Shown here: in pieces, positions 1 through 6,936 of the stretch
Layout: each line of letters begins with the position of its first letter
Position numbering within the stretch: position 1 is the first letter of the stretch
NCBI GenBank assembly: GCA_015521385.1
Contig: WAOH01000016.1
Span: 1-9,098, forward strand
DNA from: Thermoproteota archaeon
Lineage (GTDB): Archaea; Korarchaeota; Korarchaeia; Korarchaeales; Korarchaeaceae
Length of the DNA stretch: 9,098 nucleotides
Direction: 5' to 3'
Notes under the pieces: generated by a model
Databases searched by the model: none
Seen by the model: only the letters and a program-made list of their open reading frames with translations
What the model was told of the DNA's origin: nothing
Translations under genes and position numbers: made by a program

Positions 1-1
1 G

Positions 2-295
2 GACGAAGGGAGGGACATCTTCATAGAGATGGCGAAGGAGCTCGATAGGTCTCTGGCCAAACTCGGTTTTAAGAGGGAGACCAAGGGTTTCGAACCTCAT
101 CTGACCGTTGCCAGGGTCAAGGGTTACTCGGGTGATCTGCCCGAGGTAATAAGGAGGATATCGGATGTCGATGTGGGAATTATGAGCGTCGAGGAAGTCA
201 GGCTCAAGAAGAGCACCCTCACCCCGAAGGGGCCCATATACGAGACCCTGCACAGGGTCGAGCTCAAGCGGCGGGAGGAGGCGGGGAGAGGGTAA
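2..295 (+). CDS. thpR: RNA 2',3'-cyclic phosphodiesterase (ThpR), 3' part only
   Basis: This is the C-terminal half of a 2H-family phosphoesterase. ThpR opens 2',3'-cyclic phosphates on RNA ends and was first known as an archaeal/bacterial 2'-5' RNA ligase. The reading frame is open to the left edge, so the gene starts outside the window; about 97 codons are visible against roughly 180-190 for the family. The second HxTx catalytic motif is seen as PHLTVARVK, with His and Thr at visible codons 33 and 35, preceded by the usual GF-x-x-E-x-x-x-F run. The end, with a strand such as SVEEVRLKKSTLTPKGPIYE, also fits the family. The first HxTx motif lies upstream and cannot be checked. The internal ATG at 29 is not a credible start because the preceding codons (DEGRDIFIE) fit the same domain. 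The gene ends inside the 3' end of the convergent small membrane gene, a 32-base overlap. Confidence 0.88.
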   Translation, partial: DEGRDIFIEMAKELDRSLAKLGFKRETKGFEPHLTVARVKGYSGDLPEVIRRISDVDVGIMSVEEVRLKKSTLTPKGPIYETLHRVELKRREEAGRG

Positions 296-464
296 GCAGC
301 TTCTTAGCGATTATGAGCAGCAGGGCTCCGATCCCTAGTAGGAAGATGAACGAGAGAACCCTCAGCACCAGTAGGAGGGTGGGTTCGTCGATAATCAGCA
401 TCAGCAAAGACAGGAGAATCATCAGTGACCCAGTAAGCCAGAACAGCAGACCCTTTGGGCTCAT
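264..464 (-). CDS. small hypothetical two-helix membrane protein
   Basis: This short protein (66 residues from the ATG at 464) has no recognised family. It consists almost wholly of two hydrophobic segments, about residues 5-25 and 28-51, separated by the short acidic turn IDEPT and followed by a basic AKK and a Pro-rich tail. It should be an integral membrane hairpin. Starts at 482 and 509 are also in frame. I prefer 464 because it lies about 26 bases from the TATA element at 486-496, the spacing for a leaderless archaeal transcript, whereas the 509 start would make that TATA element coding. Its 3' end overlaps thpR by 32 bases on the opposite strand. The coherent membrane topology and divergent promoter favour a real gene, but no homology supports it. 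Confidence 0.5.
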   Translation of the reverse strand: MSPKGLLFWLTGSLMILLSLLMLIIDEPTLLLVLRVLSFIFLLGIGALLLIIAKKLLTLSPPPPAA

Positions 465-485
465 AGCAATCCGTCCATTCATGTC

Positions 486-496
486 ATAATTAAAAA
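486..496. promoter_or_regulatory. AT-rich TATA element, probably shared by divergent genes
   Basis: The run ATAATTAAAAA contains the palindrome TAATTA (487-492) in GC-rich surroundings. Its centre is about 25-28 bases from the ATG at 518 on the plus strand and about 26 bases from the ATG at 464 on the minus strand, which matches the TATA-to-TSS distance of archaeal promoters. No Shine-Dalgarno sequence precedes the ATG at 518, which supports a leaderless transcript there. The element's use in both directions is inferred from spacing alone. Confidence 0.55.
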
Positions 497-517
497 GGAT
501 GGCATCCACTCTAGTTG

Positions 518-1288
518 ATGACCTCGATATACCTAATCACCGATTTCGGTACCGAGGACTACTACGTCGGGGCAATGAAGGGAGTCATCCGCGCCATTTG
601 TCCTAGGGTCGATCTGATCGACATATCCCACGGGGTCAGGAAGTTCAACGTGAAACACGGGGCCTTCGTCCTCTGGCAGGCCTATAGGTGGGTAGAGAGG
701 GGATCCGTCATCTTGGGGGTGGTGGATCCGGGAGTGGGAACTGCCAGGGATCCTATAATAGTGAGAGCCGGTCATCTCACCTTCGTAGGTCCTGACAACG
801 GTCTCTTCTGGCCCGTAGTTCAGGAAATGGGAGAGTACGAGGTCTTCAAGATAGACGTGAGGGGAACCGGATTGGCTGAGAGGAGGACCGGTACGTTCGA
901 TGGAAGGGATGTCTTCGCCCCCGTCTCCGCGATGCTGGCGTGTGGTAAGTCCCCGGACGATCTGGGATTTAAGAAGAGATCCATGGAGGTCTTGGACCTG
1001 TGGAAGGTGGAGGAGGGGGATTGTTACCTCAGGGGAGAGGTGCTGAACGTGGATGGTTTCGGAAACGTTGTAACTAACGTGAGATGGAATAGGGTGGGCC
1101 CCGACGAGGTCGAGGTGATCACCCCGCGCTCTTGGGCTAGGGCGGTGAGGTCCACCCATTACGGGGGGAGGGGCCTCCTGATGATAAGGGGGAGTACGGA
1201 CCTGTTGGAGCTCTCGTTAGCCAGGGGAAATGCCGCCAGTTTCCTCGGGGTAGATGTGGGTGATCGTATTGAGCTCAGGTGGAGGTGA
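518..1288 (+). CDS. DUF62 / SAM hydroxide adenosyltransferase homologue with His-to-Asp catalytic change
   Basis: This is a 256-residue member of the DUF62 family, whose characterised members hydrolyse S-adenosylmethionine to adenosine and methionine and which is related to fluorinase and chlorinase. The family pattern is clear: ITDFG at 7-11, YYVGAMKG at 15-22, the VDPGVG loop at 69-74, GPDNGLF at 91-97, GFGNVVTN in the C-terminal domain, and a closing GS-x-x-x-LELSLARGNAA strand-helix. Of the Asp-Arg-His triad known in this family (PH0463 numbering D68, R75, H127), Asp70 and Arg77 are present with the same spacing. The His of the FHGRD motif is Asp128 here (FDGRD, codon GAT at 899-901). It is also not the FYSRE version of the halogenases. 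Activity is therefore uncertain. An in-frame TTG at 515 is possible, but the ATG at 518 fits a leaderless transcript. It is the first gene of a three-gene operon; its stop lies inside the next gene's Shine-Dalgarno sequence. Confidence 0.9.
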   Translation: MTSIYLITDFGTEDYYVGAMKGVIRAICPRVDLIDISHGVRKFNVKHGAFVLWQAYRWVERGSVILGVVDPGVGTARDPIIVRAGHLTFVGPDNGLFWPVVQEMGEYEVFKIDVRGTGLAERRTGTFDGRDVFAPVSAMLACGKSPDDLGFKKRSMEVLDLWKVEEGDCYLRGEVLNVDGFGNVVTNVRWNRVGPDEVEVITPRSWARAVRSTHYGGRGLLMIRGSTDLLELSLARGNAASFLGVDVGDRIELRWR

Positions 1289-1289
1289 T
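1281..1289 (+). promoter_or_regulatory. perfect Shine-Dalgarno GGAGGTGAT overlapping the upstream stop codon
   Basis: GGAGGTGAT matches the complement of the archaeal 16S 3' tail over nine bases and contains the TGA stop (1286-1288) of the DUF62 gene. It stands seven bases (from GGAGG) before the in-frame TTG at 1293. This decides the start of the next gene over the more upstream GTG at 1254, and suggests translational coupling. Confidence 0.8.
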
Positions 1290-1292
1290 GCC

Positions 1293-2942
1293 TTGCTCAT
1301 AAGTCTGGATGAGGTTCACAAGCATACCGAGATGGAAGTGGGGCTGAAGGCTTGGAACCTTTCCAAGGTGAAGGCGACCGGAGCCAGGGTCCCGTTCACC
1401 GTCATCATACCCAGCGATGTGATCTCTCAGCTGATGTCGGAATCGGGAATCAGGCATGACGTCTTCAAATTATCCAGGGCGATACTAGATTCAGAAAGCC
1501 CTGAGAGGGCCTTCGAGCTTGAAAGGGAGATTAGATCCAAGATAAACTCGCTATCAATTCCGGAGGACCTCCTGGATGGGATAATGGATTCTATCGCCGG
1601 CAATGTCGAGAAGATGATTGTGGCCAGGCCCTCCCCCTACGCGTCCGAGCTGGTAGATGGGGATCTCAAGGGCAGGATGGGCGTGTGGTACGACGAGCCC
1701 ACGAAGAAGGGTATAGTGAGGTCCATACAGAGGGTGCTGGGCGGTTCCTTCTCGATGAGAGCGATAGCGAGGATGATGGACCTCGGGGTGTATCCTGAGG
1801 ACCTTGATCTAGCTGTAATGATCCAGAGGGTCATCTTCCCGAGATCGAGCGGGATCGCCATCTGCTGTCCCGCCAGGAGGAGGAACGAGGTGCTGATCGA
1901 GTCCACTTGGGGTGCCATGAATGGGGTTCCCAAGGACAGGTTCAGGATCGGCATGGACCTGATGGAGATAGTGGAGAGTGAGCTAAGCGAGAAGAAGGTA
2001 AAGCTCGTGCCCAGCCCCCAGGGCGTGCGCGAGGTGGAAGTCCCCCATCACCTGTGGATGGAACCATCGGTGAAGGGGAATGAGATAGAAGGGATAGTCA
2101 GGACCTCCTCTGATCTCTCACTGATCCTAGGAACTCCCACCCTAGTGGAGTGGATAATTCAGGAGGGTACCGATTCTCTCTTCGTGATACAGGCCCATAA
2201 AGAGCCGGAGAGACCTCCTATCAAGCCTCTGGAGAGGAAAGTCATGGGCTGGCTAGAGGAGAGGAAGGAGACCAAGGAGCTCAGGGAGGAGAAGGTCAAG
2301 AGGGAGTTAAGGGAGGTGGAGATAGCTAAGCCTGTTAAGGGGGTGGCGCTCCCATCCATGGCTTTAGCCGCCTCTAAGATCTACGTCAGATCCACCGTAG
2401 AGCTGCCCGAAGGGCTGGTGGATGGCAGGATCGTGGAATTAACGGAACTGGGCGAGCAGGGGCACGGCGAGCGTCTCGTCTTCCTTAGAGATCCCACGAA
2501 GATAGGGGATCTGGGCGAGGTTAAGGTGGTGGTAGAAGCGGACAGCTCAAAGGAAGCTAAGGAGAAGCTGTTCTCGATTGCCGCCTCTTCTCCAAACTCG
2601 GAGTTCCTCATCTACCTCGGGAAAGCCGAGTTGGTGCTGGCGTCCGGCGAACTGTCTGACATTTACGACGGTGCCGTGTTGCCCGTGGATCTCGAGGGGT
2701 TCGACGCGGCCCTCTCGATGGCCTCCCGCTTCAATCACCTCATGGTGGACCTAAAGGAGGAGGTTCCTCCCGTCGATCTCATACGCGGGGCGCTATCCGC
2801 TGGAGTGGAAGGCTTTCTGCTGGGCACGGAATCCATGGAGGGGCAGATGGTGGCCATCCACCGGGCCGAAATGAGATACCTCCTAGAGAAGCTGAGATCC
2901 CTAGAGCGATTGCTGTCCGATTTGGGAGAGCTGGGGATTTGA
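1293..2942 (+). CDS. PEP synthase/PPDK-like protein lacking the phosphohistidine domain
   Basis: This 549-residue protein keeps the outline of phosphoenolpyruvate synthase but not its machinery. The N-terminal part (about 15-305) follows the PPDK_N nucleotide-binding domain. GLKAWNL (17-23) stands for GGKAANL and is followed by a VPFTVII strand; VARPSPYASE (110-119) stands for the AVRSSATAED stretch; AVMIQRVIFPRSSGIA (174-189) and ESTWG (203-207) match the core; VEWI...LFVIQAHKEP (285-305) stands for the EWA...QARP end. Where the swivelling domain with its GG-x-x-SH phosphohistidine should follow, there is only a highly charged helix (about 313-345). The last 190 residues, starting ALAASKIYVRS, resemble a shortened PEP-synthase TIM barrel (family ATKIYVN). 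The family is usually about 750-800 residues. Active PEP synthesis by the normal route looks impossible; a regulatory, scaffold or different ATP-dependent role is open. The TTG start at 1293 is set by a perfect Shine-Dalgarno. Its TGA overlaps the next TTG start. Confidence 0.72.
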   Translation: MLISLDEVHKHTEMEVGLKAWNLSKVKATGARVPFTVIIPSDVISQLMSESGIRHDVFKLSRAILDSESPERAFELEREIRSKINSLSIPEDLLDGIMDSIAGNVEKMIVARPSPYASELVDGDLKGRMGVWYDEPTKKGIVRSIQRVLGGSFSMRAIARMMDLGVYPEDLDLAVMIQRVIFPRSSGIAICCPARRRNEVLIESTWGAMNGVPKDRFRIGMDLMEIVESELSEKKVKLVPSPQGVREVEVPHHLWMEPSVKGNEIEGIVRTSSDLSLILGTPTLVEWIIQEGTDSLFVIQAHKEPERPPIKPLERKVMGWLEERKETKELREEKVKRELREVEIAKPVKGVALPSMALAASKIYVRSTVELPEGLVDGRIVELTELGEQGHGERLVFLRDPTKIGDLGEVKVVVEADSSKEAKEKLFSIAASSPNSEFLIYLGKAELVLASGELSDIYDGAVLPVDLEGFDAALSMASRFNHLMVDLKEEVPPVDLIRGALSAGVEGFLLGTESMEGQMVAIHRAEMRYLLEKLRSLERLLSDLGELGI

Positions 2943-4033
2943 TCTCCTTACTCTCCCTCCTCAAGAGGGCCTTCAAGGAACCGAGGGATGTACTGTCTAT
3001 CCTACTCCTGATGGTCGGGTTCTTGTTCTTACTGGTGGAGATCGCACGGATCTGGCCGATAAGGGTGCCTAGCAGGCTAATTAACGTATCACTAGCTGGT
3101 GCCCTCTTCTACTTGGGTCTCAGAATCAAGAGCAGCGTCGACTTGAGGTACTACATCCCCACGGTACTGGGATCCCTCCTCTTCCCTCCCTTGCTCCTGC
3201 TCAGCTTCGTCTCTGCGATGTCCCGTGGAGGTGATGGAAGGGGTGCCTCGCAGCAGGATCAGCCTGATCTGCTGTCCCTCTCGTTCAGGTCCGTGTTGGT
3301 GGTTTGCGAGTCCATAGGCCTGGCCAGCTCCTTAGCTGTGTCCATGGCCTCCCTCCTCTCAGCCAACAGGAGGGTAGTGTTGGTTGACTGGTTGGGCGAC
3401 GCCGTTGAGAGACTGAAGGACGCTGAGGTTAAGATAGCTAGGCCAGAGGAGCTCTGGTTTGGTCACGCAGGTAGCCTAGGACCGTCCTATTACATGACTG
3501 CATCCCTCCTCCTCTCCTACATGAGCGGCGTGAACCCGTCATTGATAGCGGAGGTCCTGAAGACCGGTGATACCTCGCTTCTGGAGGACGTTAGGATCCC
3601 GGAGCCTGGTAGATCCTTGCTACTGCAGTTATTCGGGGAAGGAGGATCTCCGCTACACGAGGCCTTGCCGGAGGTGGCTGGTGTCCTGATAATCGATGCT
3701 TCGAGGCTGTCTGCGGCGGGTAAAGACGCGATCTCCTTGATGGTCCTGCTTCAATCAGCTGCCTATGAGAGGAGGGATTTCGTCGTGATCGCCCCTCTTC
3801 TCAGCCCATTAACAGAGGAGAGAGTACCTCACCAGATAAGGGATGAGATCAGGTGGCTCGTCTCCTCATTAGGTAAGGGAGGAGCGGTGATCACGTCGAT
3901 CGAGGACTCGCTGGTATACTCCAATGAGTTCGACTTCGTTCTAGCGTGTGATGAGTGCGAGAACCCCACTTACAGGCTGGATAGTTACCGACTTTGCCCC
4001 TCACCAAACCGTAGAGCGAGGAGAGGAGTTTGA
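2939..4033 (+). CDS. membrane protein with a degenerate VirD4/HerA-like soluble domain (tentative)
   Basis: I do not recognise a named family in this 364-residue protein. Three hydrophobic helices are seen at about 18-37, 47-62 and 71-93, followed by a polar linker (95-112) and a soluble domain to the end. The soluble part has strand-helix-strand elements like the core of VirD4/TraG/HerA ATPases: SVLVVCESIGLASSLA (118-133) in the position of the P-loop, RVVLVDWLGD (145-154) like the strand VVVxDPxGE, and GVLIIDASR (248-256) like a Walker B strand. There is no GxxxxGK[ST], so nucleotide hydrolysis is unlikely if this reading is right. The TTG start overlaps the upstream stop as TTGA, with GGGAG at 2924-2928, so it is cotranscribed and coupled with the PEP-synthase-like gene. 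Its last 143 bases overlap the convergent reductase gene. The final residues (RLCPSPNRRARRGV) look like readthrough rather than folded protein. Confidence 0.7.
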   Translation: MISLLSLLKRAFKEPRDVLSILLLMVGFLFLLVEIARIWPIRVPSRLINVSLAGALFYLGLRIKSSVDLRYYIPTVLGSLLFPPLLLLSFVSAMSRGGDGRGASQQDQPDLLSLSFRSVLVVCESIGLASSLAVSMASLLSANRRVVLVDWLGDAVERLKDAEVKIARPEELWFGHAGSLGPSYYMTASLLLSYMSGVNPSLIAEVLKTGDTSLLEDVRIPEPGRSLLLQLFGEGGSPLHEALPEVAGVLIIDASRLSAAGKDAISLMVLLQSAAYERRDFVVIAPLLSPLTEERVPHQIRDEIRWLVSSLGKGGAVITSIEDSLVYSNEFDFVLACDECENPTYRLDSYRLCPSPNRRARRGV

Positions 4034-5126
4034 GCAGTGGATAGTAGGGTCCACGCTCCATTCTGATGACCTCCTCGATCAGAGAGCGGGGCAGGAATCT
4101 CACTGTCTTCCACAGGAGGCCGGTCTTTAGCAGGAAGTCAGCGGCCCTCCTGTGGGTCAGGCCAGTTTCCACCATCGGCCTAATTATCCTATTTACGGAG
4201 GAAATGTAGCTCCTTGGATTTCCATCTGCCAACGATTTAGCGAGAAGGTATGCGGCTATTATCCCCGTGTGCATACCCCCACCATTGGAAGGGATCGTCA
4301 TGCCGGCCGCGTCCCCTGCCAAGAATATCCCTCCCTCGTGAAGCTTGCCTACCATTCCCCCCGCTGGGACGTACCTACCCCTCAGTTTGGGTTTGATAGC
4401 GGCCGCACCCAGCCTAGCGAGGTGCTTTTCGAGGGCTCTCTCAGGATCGAACCCGTTCATCATGTTGAGTCTGACGCCAACACCCACGTTCGCGATGCCT
4501 TCTGATCGGGGGATCACCCAGGCGTAGGTACCAGGGGCTAGGGATTCGTTTATCACCAGCCTCATCACATCAGGCTCCTCTACCTCTATCCTGACCTCCG
4601 AGGAGAATGCCAGTGCTAGGTCGTCGCACTTGATCGTTGTGCTTCCGTTGATCAATTTGGCGACCCTGCTGTCGAATCCATCGGCCCCCACCAGATACCT
4701 CGCCCTGTACCTGTCCTTGGATGTCCTCACCTCGTAGGCATCTCCAGAGAGTCGGGCCGTGATGAAGGCCTCCTTGGTTCTCAGTGTGGAACCTTCCACC
4801 ACAGACTCTTCAAGCCTGGAAGTCACCATCTCCCTCCTGTCAACGGAGTACCCTGTGTAATTGGTCGTGAACTCTCTGTCTCCAATCTCCATCGTGATTC
4901 TCTCCATCCTGTGCACGATGAAAGGTTTGAAGAAGCTCATATACGCGGAGGCTATCTCTCCTTCCAACCCCAGTGATCTAGGATCCGGTAGGTACTCGCC
5001 GCAAATGGTCCTCATCCCGGGTCGCGGGTCCTTCTCTATAACTAGGACCCTCAGCCCTTTAGATGACAGGAAATATGATAGGGCGGCCCCGGTGGGGCCG
5101 GCTCCCACCACAGCTACGTCGTACAA
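3891..5126 (-). CDS. geranylgeranyl reductase (archaeal membrane lipid saturation)
   Basis: This is an FAD-dependent reductase of the geranylgeranyl reductase family, which saturates the double bonds of the geranylgeranyl chains of archaeal diether lipids at the membrane. The dinucleotide-binding motif GAGPTG is at 8-13 with the acidic ribose-binding Glu31 at the end of strand 2. A CGEYLP segment (42-47) stands where the family has its conserved Cys-Gly. GADG is at 147-150, the substrate-pocket motif YAWVIP at 201-206 (family YxWxFP), and the second FAD motif GDAAG at 271-275 followed by PSNGGGMHTGI. The start is TTG at 5126, six bases after the tes stop, with GTGAG at the stop acting as a weak Shine-Dalgarno. 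It is the second gene of the tes operon. The core seems to end near SLYGLVRGK (about residue 380); the last roughly 30 residues, antisense to the convergent gene, have an odd His/Arg/Ser/Thr-rich composition. Confidence 0.9.
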   Translation of the reverse strand: MYDVAVVGAGPTGAALSYFLSSKGLRVLVIEKDPRPGMRTICGEYLPDPRSLGLEGEIASAYMSFFKPFIVHRMERITMEIGDREFTTNYTGYSVDRREMVTSRLEESVVEGSTLRTKEAFITARLSGDAYEVRTSKDRYRARYLVGADGFDSRVAKLINGSTTIKCDDLALAFSSEVRIEVEEPDVMRLVINESLAPGTYAWVIPRSEGIANVGVGVRLNMMNGFDPERALEKHLARLGAAAIKPKLRGRYVPAGGMVGKLHEGGIFLAGDAAGMTIPSNGGGMHTGIIAAYLLAKSLADGNPRSYISSVNRIIRPMVETGLTHRRAADFLLKTGLLWKTVRFLPRSLIEEVIRMERGPYYPLLKLLSSLYGLVRGKVGNYPACKWGSRTHHTLERSRTHWSIPASPRST

Positions 5127-5132
5127 TTTAAC

Positions 5133-6875
5133 TCACTGGGATCCCTTCACTATGGAGGGGAGCCTCCTGAATTTGTGGAAGAAGGGTTCGTAGGTCTTCA
5201 CGTATATCTCGGAGTTCTCGAGCTTGGGAATGTCCCTCCTATATTTGCTCTCGGCGCCGATGAGCCCCTTGCCGTATTTCCTCTCGTATTCCTCGAAGCT
5301 CATGGAATGCTCCTTGATTATCTTGTCCCTGTAGAGATCGGAGAGCACGTTGTAAGTGCAGAAGGGTATGACCCTGCCGTCGGGGGAGAGGTAGTGTATG
5401 TCGCACCTCATGACCCTCTGGACATCGTAGTTGTACAGGTCCATGAAGTGCATCATCCCGAGGAAGAGTGATTTGTAGTGGAACTCTCCCAACGCCTTGT
5501 AGCTCCTCTGCAGTATAATCTTCCTGAGTATTCCGATGAGGTTTACGCCTGGGGGCTGCTTGTCCCTTTCTATGAAACTGGGGAGCTTTGCAACAACCTT
5601 GAGGAGGGTGAGCCACCTGTTCTTGTGCTCCTCCTTGATCTCCCTAGCTTTCTCCTTGAGGAAGCGGTAGAAGCCGTCCACATCGACGAAGTCAGTTATC
5701 GGTATGAATTTGGTTACTCTCTTTCTCCCATCGATCCTCTCGAATACGGGGAAGACGTAAGTAGCCATCCCGCAAGCCGGGTGATTGGTCATCATGAGCT
5801 TGGGCTCGCCGGTGACGGCCTCAACAAACTCGCTCACAGCTACGGTAAACGGAACCGGGTACCAAGCCTCCCTGTATATCTGCCCGTCAGTTTGTTCCTC
5901 TATCCTCCTTATGACGTCAGGAATTGTTATCCTGTATTTCTCCCTCTCGGCCTTGGGCATCTGGCCAGTGAGGGAGACCGGTTGGAAGTTCACCCCCCTG
6001 ACGACATCGATGTTGTAGGCGGCGAACCTCACTATGTCGCCGACCTCGTGATCATTTATACCCTTGATTACCGTTGGGACGAGCACTAAGCTCGTCATGC
6101 TCGCCTTCCTAGCTGCCTCCAATATGTATGGGATCTCCCAGTGATTCTTCGGGTTGGCTTCCGGAGTGACGCCGTCGAAGCTCATGTAAATGGTGTTGAC
6201 TCCCGCCTCCCTCAACTCCCTCATGAGCTCCGGCCTCTCAACGAATATGATTCCCTGAGTGTTGAGCTGGATATGGGTGATGCCTTTCCTCCTCAGAAGC
6301 TTGACTATGTCGACCAGATCGTCCCTCAGGGTCGGCTCTCCGCCGGTGATCTGGATGGCGTTACCGTGAGCTGGCTTCTCCCTTATGAGGAGGTCGACCA
6401 TCCTGTCTATCTCCTCCAAACTGGGTTCGTAGACATAACCAGCCTTCTCGGCGTAGAAGAAGCAGTACCAGCAGTCGAGATTACACCTGTTCGTTACCAC
6501 CAAGTTGGCCAATGCCGTCGTATTCTGGTGGGCGGGGCAGACCCCGCAGGAGAAGGGACACGGGGCCATGAGATCGGTATGAGGCGGATATATCCCCCTC
6601 CCAGGGACCTCGAACTCCATGGCCCTCTTGAACATCTCGGCGTCTCCCCAATAGAGATCCTCGAACTCACCATGCTCCGGACACTCCTTCCTTATGTAAA
6701 CCGCTCCATCCCTCTCGAATATGATCGCAGGAAGCAGCCTGTAGCACACGGGACAAACCGATGAGGTGTGCCTGAGTAACTTCTCCCCTTCCCTGAGTTT
6801 CGGCCGCGGACCACCTATTGCGATCTTCCTATCGTCCACCTCAATGAACCGCGGCGCTGGTATTTCTACGACCAC
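5133..6875 (-). CDS. tes: tetraether lipid synthase (Tes-type radical SAM enzyme)
   Basis: This 580-residue radical SAM protein fits the Tes/MJ0619 family, which joins the phytanyl ends of two archaeol phospholipids by sp3-sp3 C-C bonds to give macrocyclic and GDGT tetraethers. Domains in order: a rubredoxin-like Cys module (C41-x-x-C44 and C65 in ECPEHG); an auxiliary cluster motif C106-x-x-x-C110-x-x-C113; the radical SAM motif C131-x-x-x-C135-x-x-C138 directly after it (CNLDCWYC), with GGEP at 178-181; a middle HPACGM Cys; and a C-terminal pair C491 and C506 in a cluster-binding loop (MRCDIHYLSPDGR...PFC). This set of cysteines agrees with the several Fe-S clusters plus rubredoxin iron known in the family. 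The GTG start at 6875 follows GGTGAT (6887-6882) at good spacing. It heads an operon with geranylgeranyl reductase, whose saturated products are its substrates. Older annotations call the family a pterin methyltransferase or a generic radical SAM protein. Confidence 0.88.
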   Translation of the reverse strand: MVVEIPAPRFIEVDDRKIAIGGPRPKLREGEKLLRHTSSVCPVCYRLLPAIIFERDGAVYIRKECPEHGEFEDLYWGDAEMFKRAMEFEVPGRGIYPPHTDLMAPCPFSCGVCPAHQNTTALANLVVTNRCNLDCWYCFFYAEKAGYVYEPSLEEIDRMVDLLIREKPAHGNAIQITGGEPTLRDDLVDIVKLLRRKGITHIQLNTQGIIFVERPELMRELREAGVNTIYMSFDGVTPEANPKNHWEIPYILEAARKASMTSLVLVPTVIKGINDHEVGDIVRFAAYNIDVVRGVNFQPVSLTGQMPKAEREKYRITIPDVIRRIEEQTDGQIYREAWYPVPFTVAVSEFVEAVTGEPKLMMTNHPACGMATYVFPVFERIDGRKRVTKFIPITDFVDVDGFYRFLKEKAREIKEEHKNRWLTLLKVVAKLPSFIERDKQPPGVNLIGILRKIILQRSYKALGEFHYKSLFLGMMHFMDLYNYDVQRVMRCDIHYLSPDGRVIPFCTYNVLSDLYRDKIIKEHSMSFEEYERKYGKGLIGAESKYRRDIPKLENSEIYVKTYEPFFHKFRRLPSIVKGSQ

Positions 6876-6881
6876 CTTTTA

Positions 6882-6887
6882 TCACCG
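6882..6887 (-). promoter_or_regulatory. tes: Shine-Dalgarno GGTGAT of tes
   Basis: On the minus strand GGTGAT, complementary to the 16S 3' tail, lies six bases before the GTG at 6875. It fixes that GTG as the start and argues against leaderless translation of tes. Confidence 0.6.
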
Positions 6888-6904
6888 TTGGATAGTGGGA
6901 GTCG

Positions 6905-6914
6905 CTTATAATAA
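6905..6914. promoter_or_regulatory. TATA element between divergent tes and HEAT-repeat genes
   Basis: CTTATAATAA is an AT-rich, nearly self-complementary element. Its centre is about 27 bases before the ATG at 6937, right for a leaderless plus-strand transcript, and that ATG has no Shine-Dalgarno. Read on the minus strand (TTATTATAAG) it could also drive tes, with a start of transcription near 6884 and a leader of about ten bases. Dual use is inferred from spacing alone. Confidence 0.5.
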
Positions 6915-6936
6915 ACGCTTGCGCCAGTTAGGCCAG

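Noticed and set aside
533..1159. Long minus-strand open frame (208 codons) opposite the DUF62 gene
   Set aside because: It lies wholly antisense to a clear family member, and its His/Pro/Ser-rich translation resembles no protein.
1254..1292. GTG at 1254 as start of the PEP-synthase-like gene
   Set aside because: It would overlap the conserved C-terminus of the DUF62 gene, and the perfect GGAGGTGAT before TTG 1293 is a far better start signal.
5478..6089. Plus-strand open frame (203 codons) opposite the middle of tes
   Set aside because: Antisense shadow with no promoter, Shine-Dalgarno or recognisable domain.
6141..6764. Long plus-strand open frame (207 codons) opposite tes
   Set aside because: It is antisense to the conserved cysteine and radical SAM region of tes; the GC-rich codon pattern keeps the opposite frame open by chance.
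6766..6936. N-terminal extension of the HEAT-like gene to 6766
   Set aside because: It would run antisense through the tes start and across the TATA element; ATG 6937 fits the promoter.
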